Below are positions 6,770 to 13,537 of a DNA stretch of 13,537 nt, piece after piece. Numbering within the stretch: the first letter of the stretch is position 1; the number at the start of each line of letters is the position of its first letter. The notes below the pieces were generated by a model. The model was not told the DNA's origin and searched no databases. It was given only the letters and a program-made list of their open reading frames with translations. Source of the stretch: an uncultured Lachnospiraceae bacterium (lineage in GTDB: Bacteria; Bacillota; Clostridia; Lachnospirales; Lachnospiraceae); NCBI GenBank assembly GCA_902796375.1, contig CADBOW010000054.1, forward strand, positions 1 through 13,537, in the 5' to 3' direction. The position numbers and the translations under genes were made by a program.

Positions 6770-7495
6770 ATGGCAGAACAGTTATTTACGATCCCGGTCA
6801 ACGAAGCATTTGAAGGCGGCTCCGAATGCCCCTTCTGTGAAATGTATCACAACATAGAGAATTCCTCCATCGAGTTTACACTGGGACCCAGTTACATGGA
6901 GGATGACAACCGGGAGGTCACGGACCGCCTGGGCTTCTGCTCCGTCCACATCCGTCAGCTCTATGCCAGAAAAAACAGGCTGGGGCTGGCTCTCATGATG
7001 AACACTCACATGAACAAACTTCTGAAGGATCTCAGATCCGCGGCTGATCAGGGCCCCGGGGAACGGGGCGGCTTCCTTTCGAAAAAAACGGGAGAAGCTC
7101 CCGTGGTAAAGCTGATCCGTACGGTGGAGCGCTCCTGCTTCGTATGCGACCGGATCACCCCGGTATTTGACCGGTATATCGATACCTTCTTCTATCTCTG
7201 GAAGAAGGATCCTGAATTCAAAGACAAGGTGGCCGGCTGTAAGGGCTTCTGTCTCTCCCATTACGGCCGTCTGTATGAGGAAGGCGTAAAGCGACTGGGA
7301 AAGCAGGATGCCGATGCACTCCTGGAGATCCTGAACCGGGTCTTCTTTGAGAATCTGGAGCGTGTCAATTCCGACACCTCCTGGTTTATAGACAAATTCG
7401 ATCATCGGAATCAGGACAAGCCCTGGAACAATTCCCGGGATGCTCTCCCCCGGGCGATCACGAAGGTAAATTCCGAGATCGTCGACGGTGAATAA
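6770..7495 (+). CDS. DUF6062 family protein with duplicated Cys/His motif
   Basis: This 241-residue soluble protein of unknown function resembles the DUF6062 family found in gut Clostridia. It contains two copies of one pattern. In the first, Cys20-x2-Cys23 is followed 34 residues later by Cys57-x2-His60. In the second, Cys123-x2-Cys126 is followed 35 residues later by Cys161-x2-His164. Each set of three Cys and one His could hold one zinc ion or another metal. GFC precedes the His in both copies, and a similar helical stretch (QLYARK, GRLYEEG) follows. No signal peptide or membrane segment is visible. I chose ATG 6770 over ATG 6764 because the CGGAG at 6757-6761 is 8 bases from the former and only 2 from the latter. 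It is the only plus-strand gene, divergent from the transporter and overlapping the convergent VanZ-like gene by 38 bases. Confidence 0.85.
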   Translation: MAEQLFTIPVNEAFEGGSECPFCEMYHNIENSSIEFTLGPSYMEDDNREVTDRLGFCSVHIRQLYARKNRLGLALMMNTHMNKLLKDLRSAADQGPGERGGFLSKKTGEAPVVKLIRTVERSCFVCDRITPVFDRYIDTFFYLWKKDPEFKDKVAGCKGFCLSHYGRLYEEGVKRLGKQDADALLEILNRVFFENLERVNSDTSWFIDKFDHRNQDKPWNNSRDALPRAITKVNSEIVDGE

Positions 7496-7946
7496 GACTG
7501 CGGATCCCCAGCAGGATCAGCAGACCCGCCAGAGCTCCCAGACTGTCCACTCCCACATCGAAGAGTCGTCCCGCACGACCGGGCACAAAGATCTGATGAA
7601 GCTCATCCGTTCCGGCATACAGAACTGCCAGAATCCAGGCGGTGAGATACCTTCTCCGCCCCTCGCTTTTCAGAGCCCCGAAGAGAAGCAGCGCAAGCAC
7701 GGCATATTCCGTTGCATGGGCTGCTTTTCTTATGGGATATTCAATCTTCTCCGCATAGGCCTTCTGTTCTTCCGAAGACCATTCGTCGAAATCCGAATGC
7801 AGCAGATGTCCGATCATCCTCCCCGCCCAGTTACTGGTTTCCGATGACTTCGTACCATCGGCAGCCGAGAAGAGAAAGATCACCGCCATCCACAGGATCA
7901 CCAATCCCCTGAAAATATAGATTCTTTTTTGCGACCATTGTTCCAT
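7458..7946 (-). CDS. VanZ-like integral membrane protein
   Basis: This 162-residue protein of the VanZ-like family has about four membrane segments (roughly 12-27, 77-93, 101-113 and 131-149). The family is named after the teicoplanin-resistance accessory protein; its biochemical role is poorly defined, and most chromosomal copies, like this one, lie outside any resistance cluster. Family motifs are KAAHATEYAVLALLLF (72-87) and DELHQIFVPGRAGRLFD (115-131). The upstream in-frame codons to 8075 run through the terminator and RNA region, so they are not used. The ATG at 7946 begins just before the first membrane segment. It has no Shine-Dalgarno sequence, and a -10 element lies 6 bases upstream, suggesting a leaderless mRNA. 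The 3' end overlaps the convergent DUF6062 gene. A hairpin of two CCCGGG arms (7434-7454) just past the stop may weakly terminate it. Confidence 0.88.
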   Translation of the reverse strand: MEQWSQKRIYIFRGLVILWMAVIFLFSAADGTKSSETSNWAGRMIGHLLHSDFDEWSSEEQKAYAEKIEYPIRKAAHATEYAVLALLLFGALKSEGRRRYLTAWILAVLYAGTDELHQIFVPGRAGRLFDVGVDSLGALAGLLILLGIRSLIHRRRSRNLPS

Positions 7947-7952
7947 GGATGT

Positions 7953-7961
7953 ATTATAGCA
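7953..7961 (-). promoter_or_regulatory. Extended -10 promoter of the VanZ-like gene
   Basis: On the minus strand TGC (7961-7959) directly precedes TATAAT (7958-7953), making the extended -10 form TGNTATAAT, which does not need a good -35. The -35 window falls in the T-tract of the upstream terminator (CTTTTT). Six bases separate TATAAT from the ATG, so the +1 position is predicted to be the A of the start codon itself. Confidence 0.6.
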
Positions 7962-7972
7962 TGATTTACGAG

Positions 7973-8011
7973 AAAAAAAAGGAGGACATCTTTCTCGGGT
8001 AGATGTCCTCC
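7973..8011 (-). terminator. Strong intrinsic terminator of the 615-nt RNA
   Basis: GGAGGACATCT (8011-8001) and AGATGTCCTCC (7991-7981) form a perfect 11-bp stem with a 9-base loop, followed on the minus strand by eight T residues (7980-7973). It ends transcription arriving from the right and lies 27 bases before the VanZ-like ATG. An attenuator role for that gene is possible but no competing antiterminator was found. Confidence 0.93.
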
Positions 8012-8587
8012 GAAATATCTTATGAAGTTGTATTTGCGAACCCACCAGGCCTTCCGCCAACGAGCGGATCCACATCTGATTATCCGTACAACCCTTACCT
8101 GCGTTCCCGTACCTACTGTGATACCAATCACCGCCACTTGCTGTTTCTACATGATATATCTATACAGCTTCTTCCATCCTACGACGTCTGTACCTACCGG
8201 TTTCCAGGACGCTTATCGGTAAAATCAGGTTGCCACATCCACAAGCTACTAAACATGCAATTTCGCATCTTGTATTTTTGACTTGCTGAAAAAAAGTTTC
8301 GAATTGGCTGATCCAGTTTGTTTCGAATCAAGAGAATCCTGCCTGTTGCAGGTGGTGGTATAAACCACTCTGAATATATCAACCATCCAGATCTGAAATA
8401 AGGAATTGTATAAAACCCTTCATCCGGAACCCGGGATCTCTTACCGCTTGCTCCATCTCCGGCCACCGGAGACTGCATCCGAAACTCATTCGGCCGCCTT
8501 ATCTACCTTCCTTTCCTCCTTATTTACCCCGCACCAGCCGGGGTAGCGCTGCAGTGTCGCTGCAGCAGGTCTTCACTCGTTCAGTGT
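7973..8587 (-). ncRNA. Candidate large structured non-coding RNA (about 615 nt)
   Basis: This stretch is bounded by a consensus promoter and a perfect terminator and has no credible coding sequence. On the minus strand it holds many compact hairpins: 8566-8548 (7-bp stem GCTGCAG/CTGCAGC), 8545-8525 (TACCCCG/CGGGGTA), 8492-8479, 8471-8457 (CTCCGG/CCGGAG), 8436-8421, 8368-8355 (GTGGT/ACCAC), 8352-8338 (CCTGC/GCAGG), 8131-8118 (GTGAT/ATCAC) and 8068-8053 (TCCGC/GCGGA). Purine-rich unpaired stretches separate them, notably around 8524-8498. ATTCGAAAC occurs twice (8328-8320, 8304-8296), as does GTAGGTAC (8197-8190, 8116-8109). The size matches known large bacterial RNAs such as OLE or ROOL, but I cannot assign it to either. 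I see no RNase P, tmRNA, SRP or rRNA signatures. Alternatives are a long leader for the VanZ-like gene or a decayed mobile element. Confidence 0.6.
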
Positions 8588-8593
8588 AGATTC

Positions 8594-8622
8594 ATTATAT
8601 ACCAATTTGTTTGACATGTCAA
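8594..8622 (-). promoter_or_regulatory. Perfect-consensus sigma-A promoter of the large RNA
   Basis: On the minus strand TTGACA (8622-8617) and TATAAT (8599-8594) are separated by 17 bases, an exact match to the vegetative consensus in both hexamers and spacing. The predicted start is an A near 8587. This is the strongest promoter in the window and it serves no recognisable protein gene, which argues for an abundant RNA product. Confidence 0.93.
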
Positions 8623-8632
8623 TACAATTTGG
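8602..8632. repeat. Dyad over the -35 region, possible operator
   Basis: The perfect 12-bp palindrome TTGACATGTCAA (8611-8622) contains the -35 hexamer of the large RNA promoter. It is flanked by near-matching inverted arms CCAATTTGT (8602-8610) and ACAATTTGG (8624-8632), which agree at 8 of 9 positions with one extra base on one side. This is the form of a dimeric repressor site, and a bound protein would block the promoter. The protein is not identified. Confidence 0.5.
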
Positions 8633-8710
8633 AAATATTTTCAATTAATTTGTATGATGTTGTTCCATTTGTCTGACTATTATATACAATTCAGAAAAAT
8701 GATACACCAC

Positions 8711-9349
8711 TCAATTCACTCCGCTTTTCTTCTTGATCACCAGTTCACGCTCTCCGATGGTGTCCTGAAGCAGCCCGCGGATCAGCTTCTCCGCCTGTTC
8801 CTCTGATTTCTTCTTCAGTGAATCCATATCCGCATTGTTCTTCACATCGCTTTCCGCCGTTGCGATCGCCTGAGTCACATCGCTGTTGTCTCTCCAGTTG
8901 AAGATGGCAAAGCTCTCGTCATAGAAGTCTATGGTATTGGGATCCACATTTGTAGCCAGAATCTCCGCCTCCGGAAGTGTCACCTCCACGGATCTGCCCG
9001 ATACCTTCACTTCGATCTTGGAGAAATCAATCCCGGCCCGAACCGTCGCCGTATACTTCATGGTGAAGCCCTTCTTCGTGAGAAACGGGATGGATCCGTC
9101 TTCATAGGTCACCAGACCCGTATAGGTCAGCTCGGCGGTGGTCAGCTCGCTGGCCACATCCAGCTTTCCGGTAATATAATCTGCAGTGATCTTCGGCTCA
9201 CTTTTTCCGAACAGGAAGGTCTTCAGCCATACACCGCCCATGATCAGAGCCACCGCAAGGGCGATCAGAATGATCGTTCTGGTCATCTGGTTGAGACTGG
9301 ACCACCATATTCTGCGTCGTTCTGCTCTTTCTGTACGTTCACTCCTCAT
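8711..9349 (-). CDS. DUF4230 membrane-anchored protein
   Basis: The 212-residue product has a basic N-terminal tail (1-24), one membrane segment (about 24-47) and an extracytoplasmic domain of the DUF4230 family. The body shows the usual family course: a short strand region after ITADYITGKL, the FLTKKGFTMKYTATVRAGIDF segment (about 90-110), then EVTLPEAEIL and the charged C-terminal helix with SEEQAEKLI. No catalytic residues are known for the family and its role is undefined. It is the last gene of the MoxR-DUF58-transglutaminase operon. The start overlaps the transglutaminase gene by 11 bases with GGAGAGG 6 bases upstream, so translation is probably coupled. This arrangement suggests it works on the same envelope process. 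No clear terminator follows it before the large RNA promoter. Confidence 0.85.
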   Translation of the reverse strand: MRSERTERAERRRIWWSSLNQMTRTIILIALAVALIMGGVWLKTFLFGKSEPKITADYITGKLDVASELTTAELTYTGLVTYEDGSIPFLTKKGFTMKYTATVRAGIDFSKIEVKVSGRSVEVTLPEAEILATNVDPNTIDFYDESFAIFNWRDNSDVTQAIATAESDVKNNADMDSLKKKSEEQAEKLIRGLLQDTIGERELVIKKKSGVN

Positions 9350-11825
9350 CCTTCACCTCTCCATTCTGATGAACTCTGGTCAGCAGCTCATCCAACCGAT
9401 TTTTTGCAACATGAAACTCTTCTTCCGTTATACATTCCCCGGAGAATCCCGCCTGCTCCAATGTACGGATCAGATCCTCCAGCGTCTCCGTGTTCACTCT
9501 TCTTCCGTCGACCCGGACAGGTTCCCGATAGACCATCCACCGGCTGTCCGGAACCATTGCACCTCTTCTCCTGTCATAGAGGTATTCCAGGGTCTCACGA
9601 TAATTCACACAATTCTGCAGACCCTTATCTCTCTTCCTTCGCCTTCTCGCCCTGCCGTAATACAGCACCAGCTTCTCCGACCAGTCTCCAGAATGGTAAT
9701 CCCTGTGATACCGGATCACCGGAAGCAGCCGGATGATCAGGAAGATCAGTGTGGCCAGAACGATACCGCCCAGGATCACATATGCCACGATCCGCATGGT
9801 ATCTTCTCCGATGGCGATCCGGAAACCGCCTCCGCCGCCATTGGAATTATCCGCATTATCCTCATCTCCGTCACCGAAAATGTTACTGAAGTTCTCCCAG
9901 AAGGAGGACGTTCCGTCATCCGAATCAATGGTGGTGGACGGCGTAACCTCCGCTACAACCCATCCCTTGCCCTTCACGTAGATCTCCACCCAGGCATGTG
10001 CATTGGCGTCCGTCGCATTTATGTTAACCACCGCCGTACGACCAAGCTCATTGTATCCGTCATAGAAGTCCTCGTACTGCTCACCCTCCACCAGATCTCC
10101 ACGGCTGAGGATCTGTGAATAAGGCAGTGCATATCCCTCACAGTATCTGGCCGGGATCCCGATCTTACGGAAGGCCAGTGTGGCAGCACTTGCAAAATGT
10201 GCACAGTAGCCCTTCCGGTTCGTAGACAGGAAATAATTGATGAAGTCCGCTCTCCAGGGAGTCGCCCCCGGACGGATCGTATAGGGGATCTCTCTTTCAT
10301 AATAATCGCTCAGCTTTTCAACTGCAAGCATAGGATCATCTTCTACACTCATTCCGGCTGCCCGTACCAGCCGGCTGATCTCCTGATCATTGGCCTCGGG
10401 CACATCCAGATAGTGTTCGGCAGCCGCCACGGAATCCTCCTCCAGAAGCTCTCCGTCAAGCAGCGGATAATATACCACTTCCTTTGAGTTCCTTACCAGG
10501 AGTTCTCCCGGCACCTCCTGGGTATAATATGGCATGTAATTCTGCTGGGGCGCAGCCACATTTTTCAGGATCATCCGGCCCTTCGCCGTCTTGTCCTTCC
10601 CGGCTTCATATGCCTTTTTAAGCGCCTCCGCCTCATAATAATTCTGTTCCTGGGAGTTGATATAATTCTCCGGCTGGACCCAGTAATTCTCACCGGGAAC
10701 ATATCTCTGTCCAATCAGATTCTTAATATAAAGTGTATCATAAGAATATGGCGTAAATGTGACATTCAGATCCGGCTGATAATCCAATCGGATGGAGGAC
10801 ACGCCTCCCAGAGTACCGCTGGCCAGACCGCCGTCATTGGGATACCAGTTCCAAAGGCCGGCGAAGCCAAGCATGATCACATTCTGGATCACTTCCTTTG
10901 TGGCCTCTTTATACTCATTCTTCGAACGATAGTAATCATACTGACTTCTGGGGCGGATCAGATTCACCGTGGTGGCGATCCCCAGCACAAGCAGGAGTGT
11001 CAGAAGCATTCCCTGTCTTAAGGATTTGAAATCCAGTCCGTAGGACAGACCCCACTTTCGTCGTTTGAAGATATGATCGTTTCTGCTGAGGTAGAAATGC
11101 CGTCCGCACTTCAGAACATAGGTCATGGACAGTCCCGCGATCAGCATCAGGGAGTATATGAGCTCCGGTTCCTTCTCCATATACAGAGCGATCAGATTTA
11201 CGGTCACTCCCAGAAAAGCGGCGATCATGTACCGGGCCCGGCGCAGGATATAGTTATTCAGAAGAATATTCACAGCGATACCGATCAAGGTCACCGCCAC
11301 GGTCACCGCCGCGTAGCGGTTGCTGATCCGCTCGTTGTAATGCTGCAGACCTTCCGTCCGGAAGTACATGGCAGCATATTCATTTGTATCATTCACAATG
11401 GCATAGAATCCACTGTTGATATAATCCCGGAATGCAAACAGCAGCAGCGCATACAGACTGAAGAAGATCAGATAGCCCAGGTTCTCCGATTTCCAGCTGT
11501 GATACAGGCAGGCACAGAGGATCGCCGTGGTAAAGATCACCACATGGAAAATGAGCTCAGAGAAAAGGATCTCCATCGCCGACAGGTAGCTTCCGATGGC
11601 GCCGGCGGTGATCAGATAGACGATGACGCCCTTGATGATCAGCGTCCAGTACCTGTTCTCGGAGATCTGATAAACCGACTGATCGATGGTCACGCCCTCT
11701 GCCAGAGGAACCTCTCTCAGATCCTCATCCAGCCATGCAGAACGGCGGAGCTTCCTCTTCTCCGCTTTCTTCTGCTTCTTCTCTGCCTTATTCAGTTGTT
11801 CAGTCCTGCTCGACAACTTCGGCAT
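9339..11825 (-). CDS. Membrane transglutaminase-like protease-fold protein
   Basis: This 828-residue protein has a basic coiled N-terminus (about 10-30), seven membrane segments (roughly 60-290), a large extracytoplasmic region with a transglutaminase-like domain, a final membrane segment (679-701) and a cytoplasmic basic tail. The catalytic-type residues are Cys541 (KGYCAHFA) and His610 (NAHAWVEIY). The third position is Glu626 in AEVTPS, where many relatives have Asp. After the domain comes a low-complexity Asp/Asn/Gly stretch (about 650-667). Such proteins are encoded with MoxR and DUF58 partners and are thought to act on the envelope; the substrate is unknown. The ATG at 11825 lies within the end of the DUF58 gene (26-base overlap), with GGAGAGG just upstream. 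The C-terminal tail overlaps the DUF4230 gene. Confidence 0.92.
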   Translation of the reverse strand: MPKLSSRTEQLNKAEKKQKKAEKRKLRRSAWLDEDLREVPLAEGVTIDQSVYQISENRYWTLIIKGVIVYLITAGAIGSYLSAMEILFSELIFHVVIFTTAILCACLYHSWKSENLGYLIFFSLYALLLFAFRDYINSGFYAIVNDTNEYAAMYFRTEGLQHYNERISNRYAAVTVAVTLIGIAVNILLNNYILRRARYMIAAFLGVTVNLIALYMEKEPELIYSLMLIAGLSMTYVLKCGRHFYLSRNDHIFKRRKWGLSYGLDFKSLRQGMLLTLLLVLGIATTVNLIRPRSQYDYYRSKNEYKEATKEVIQNVIMLGFAGLWNWYPNDGGLASGTLGGVSSIRLDYQPDLNVTFTPYSYDTLYIKNLIGQRYVPGENYWVQPENYINSQEQNYYEAEALKKAYEAGKDKTAKGRMILKNVAAPQQNYMPYYTQEVPGELLVRNSKEVVYYPLLDGELLEEDSVAAAEHYLDVPEANDQEISRLVRAAGMSVEDDPMLAVEKLSDYYEREIPYTIRPGATPWRADFINYFLSTNRKGYCAHFASAATLAFRKIGIPARYCEGYALPYSQILSRGDLVEGEQYEDFYDGYNELGRTAVVNINATDANAHAWVEIYVKGKGWVVAEVTPSTTIDSDDGTSSFWENFSNIFGDGDEDNADNSNGGGGGFRIAIGEDTMRIVAYVILGGIVLATLIFLIIRLLPVIRYHRDYHSGDWSEKLVLYYGRARRRRKRDKGLQNCVNYRETLEYLYDRRRGAMVPDSRWMVYREPVRVDGRRVNTETLEDLIRTLEQAGFSGECITEEEFHVAKNRLDELLTRVHQNGEVKDEE

Positions 11826-12840
11826 CGGCCTCTCCGTTTCTGATACAAATGTGAACGTATGCTTTCAATTCGGGATGAATGCTGCGCATCAGCTCCCCGG
11901 TCTTCTCCGTATCCTCATAGATCCTGTCATAATAAAGATCCGAGAAGGCTTCCTTCAGGGATTCCTTATTTATGATCTGCCGCTCCTCAAAGGAATAGCG
12001 GCCTTCGCTCCACCACAGGAGCCTCACATATACCTGTTCCCGTACAAAGGACATACAGACGCCGTAGGTCAGTGTCAGGATCTCATCCACCTGGGCATGT
12101 TCCCCGGAGAGTTCCGTCAGGATCACCATCTGCTGATCCGACATGGATACCCGGTCCTTCACCATCAGGATATCCCTTTTGGCAGACAGCTTCCAGTGAA
12201 TGGACATCAGCTTGTCCCCGGGAATATACTCCCGGACATCCGATACATCCGAGAAATCATGACCCCGTTTCATGGTCTCTTCACTTTCCGTCATCCCTCT
12301 GGACATATCCGACAGGTCCCCCACCTTCTGTCCCTCCATCGGCGGCAGTACCACAACCTCCGTCTCGCTCCGGACCTTCTTTGAAAGTGAGAAGAAGCCC
12401 AGAAAATCCCGCATATTGATTCCATCCAGACGGTAGCGGTACATGCCGTTCATGGAATAGCGGAGGGGGATCATTTTCTCATAGGTGGAATGCATCCGGA
12501 TCGGCACCGAGATCCGGACGTCCCCGGTATCCCCGTAGAAACAGCTTTCCGTCTGCAGACGGATATTCGCATCATAGGAAAGGATCCAGGTAGGGTTTTT
12601 GATCACCATACGAAGAAATCCCAGATCCTCCCGGCTCTGTTCCCTTTCCGGAGCCTCCAGCGTCACCTCCAGCTTCCTGCGAAGTATGAATACGGACAGG
12701 ATCGACAAAAAAGGTACAATACTCATGATTGCCAGAAACATCAGAAAGAAATGACTCCGCAGAAACCAATACAGAAAAACAACCAAGGCGTATTGTACCA
12801 AATATGCAATTATCCTGGAAATATGAATCCTGGTCTTCAA
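11800..12840 (-). CDS. DUF58 family protein
   Basis: This 346-residue protein has two membrane segments near the N-terminus (about 10-28 and 31-53) followed by a region leading to the DUF58 core. The family signature is clear at 201-221: DVREYIPGD, then SIHWKLSAK, followed by LMVKD. DUF58 proteins are partners of MoxR ATPases and have a von Willebrand A-like fold in part; their biochemical function is not established. There is no in-frame ATG near the start. The TTG at 12840 is preceded by AAAGGG with a 7-base gap and is the best candidate. The gap from the MoxR gene is 27 bases and the 3' end overlaps the transglutaminase gene, consistent with one operon. An ATG just before the TTG is in a different frame and ends at once. 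Confidence 0.9.
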   Translation of the reverse strand: MKTRIHISRIIAYLVQYALVVFLYWFLRSHFFLMFLAIMSIVPFLSILSVFILRRKLEVTLEAPEREQSREDLGFLRMVIKNPTWILSYDANIRLQTESCFYGDTGDVRISVPIRMHSTYEKMIPLRYSMNGMYRYRLDGINMRDFLGFFSLSKKVRSETEVVVLPPMEGQKVGDLSDMSRGMTESEETMKRGHDFSDVSDVREYIPGDKLMSIHWKLSAKRDILMVKDRVSMSDQQMVILTELSGEHAQVDEILTLTYGVCMSFVREQVYVRLLWWSEGRYSFEERQIINKESLKEAFSDLYYDRIYEDTEKTGELMRSIHPELKAYVHICIRNGEADAEVVEQD

Positions 12841-12867
12841 GCCATCGCCCTTTCATTTCAGTCAATA

Positions 12868-13537
12868 TCAGCTTCTCGGCGCAGGCACCATCTGCAGCAG
12901 CTGGCGGATCGCACCGTCCATGTCGATCCCCTGCGCTCTGGTCCGCTGCCCCAGCTTCACTCTGTGACCCAGCGTGTCTCTCGCAACTGACTGGACATCC
13001 TCGGCGGTCACATAATTCCTGCCTTCGATCACCGCCATAGCCTTCGCCATCTTCAGCATGGCTATGGTTCCCCGGGGACTGGCCCCCATGGAGAAAAGAT
13101 CACTCTTTCTGGTGGTCTCAACCAGATAAACGATATATTCATAGATCTCATCCCGGACAAACATATCATTTGCTTCTTTTCGAAGCGCGATCAGTTCATT
13201 TACATCCAGAACCGCTTCCACGGTAGAAAGCGGATTCAGTGCATTTCCCCGGAGGATCATCACCGCGTCGCTGTGTTCCGGATATCCCATGGACAGACAG
13301 ACCATGAAACGGTCCAGCTGAGACTCGGGCAGAAGCTGTGTTCCCGAAGATCCATAGGGATTCTCCGTAGCGATCACCACGAAGGGATCCGGAAGTCTCC
13401 GGGTCACGCCGTCAACGGTCGCGGTCCCTTCCTCCATAACCTCCAGAAGTGCGGACTGGGTCTTCGGGGAGGTACGGTTGATCTCGTCCGCAAGGAAGAG
13501 ATTACAGAAAACCGAACCTGCGCGATACTCGAATTCC
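12868..13537 (-). CDS. MoxR family AAA+ ATPase (5' end missing)
   Basis: This is the C-terminal 222 residues of a MoxR-type AAA+ ATPase; the reading frame runs off the right edge, so the Walker A region is not in the window. It opens with FEYRAGSVFCN and Walker B LFLADEINR, then the pore-facing segment TSPKTQSALLEVMEE. Sensor 1 (VIATENP), the arginine-finger segment ESQLDRF and the sensor 2 region (GASPRGTIAML) follow in the usual order. The C-terminal lid contains NYVTAEDVQSVA. MoxR proteins are chaperone-like ATPases that work with DUF58 or VWA proteins to mature or assemble partner complexes, which fits the genes downstream. The internal ATG at 13437 is not the start, since conserved motifs lie before it in frame. 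Confidence 0.95.
   Translation of the reverse strand, partial: EFEYRAGSVFCNLFLADEINRTSPKTQSALLEVMEEGTATVDGVTRRLPDPFVVIATENPYGSSGTQLLPESQLDRFMVCLSMGYPEHSDAVMILRGNALNPLSTVEAVLDVNELIALRKEANDMFVRDEIYEYIVYLVETTRKSDLFSMGASPRGTIAMLKMAKAMAVIEGRNYVTAEDVQSVARDTLGHRVKLGQRTRAQGIDMDGAIRQLLQMVPAPRS

Noticed and set aside
7898..8137. A 79-codon minus-strand frame crossing the terminator upstream of the VanZ-like gene
   Set aside because: It runs through the perfect terminator and into the VanZ-like gene in another frame; no ribosome binding site was seen.
8194..8478. A 94-codon minus-strand reading frame in the RNA region
   Set aside because: No ribosome binding site, unlikely composition with clustered rare-looking residues, and it spans several stable hairpins. 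It looks like a chance frame in structured RNA.
8379..8489. A 36-codon minus-strand reading frame inside the large RNA (ATG at 8489, TGA at 8379-8381)
   Set aside because: The only Shine-Dalgarno-like sequence (AAGGCGG, 8500-8494) is just 4 bases from the ATG, the ATG lies in the hairpin 8492-8479, and the peptide has no recognisable features. A dual-function RNA cannot be excluded.
1..13537. CRISPR arrays, insertion sequences, tRNA or rRNA genes
   Set aside because: I found no regularly spaced direct repeats, no transposase motifs with flanking inverted repeats, and no tRNA or rRNA signatures. The VanZ-like gene alone is not evidence of a glycopeptide-resistance cluster.

Overview
The window looks like chromosomal DNA from a Firmicute of class Clostridia, most likely a Lachnospiraceae-type gut anaerobe. 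The reasons are a T-box leader, consensus sigma-A promoters, strong AGGAGG-type ribosome binding sites, lipoprotein signals, VanZ-like and DUF6062 proteins, and a solute-binding-protein/permease fusion of a kind I associate with this group. This assignment is inference. Almost everything lies on the minus strand; one gene is on the plus strand.

Right end, read leftward on the minus strand: a four-gene operon encoding a MoxR AAA+ ATPase (5' end cut by the window edge), a DUF58 protein, a large membrane transglutaminase-like protein and a DUF4230 membrane protein. The last three overlap end to start. MoxR-DUF58-transglutaminase is a widespread envelope-associated module; the DUF4230 gene is an added partner here.

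Middle: about 615 bases (7973-8587) have no credible gene but begin at a consensus promoter (TTGACA, 17 bases, TATAAT) and end at a perfect 11-bp intrinsic terminator. They contain many local hairpins. I read this as a large structured non-coding RNA, the most interesting unexplained element in the window. Just downstream is a small VanZ-like membrane protein whose extended -10 element places the predicted start of transcription on the ATG, so its mRNA may be leaderless. The VanZ gene converges on, and overlaps by 38 bases, a plus-strand DUF6062 gene with a duplicated Cys/His motif.

Left half: a tight minus-strand gene cluster. It starts with a polar amino-acid ABC transporter, in which a solute-binding domain with its halves in circularly permuted order is fused to the permease, followed by its ATPase. 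Then come a classical short-chain dehydrogenase, an NhaC-type Na+/H+ antiporter, the tRNA-modifying enzyme TcdA, and a very acidic repetitive lipoprotein. Spacings are 4-bp or 11-bp overlaps or short gaps, so one transcript is likely, although the functions are mixed.

Left edge: a complete T-box riboswitch with its own promoter, predicted to sense tRNA-Thr (specifier ACC, T-box UGGA), followed by a long hairpin leader. Its target gene lies just outside the window; thrS or another threonine gene is the expected candidate. No terminator is visible between the lipoprotein gene and this leader.
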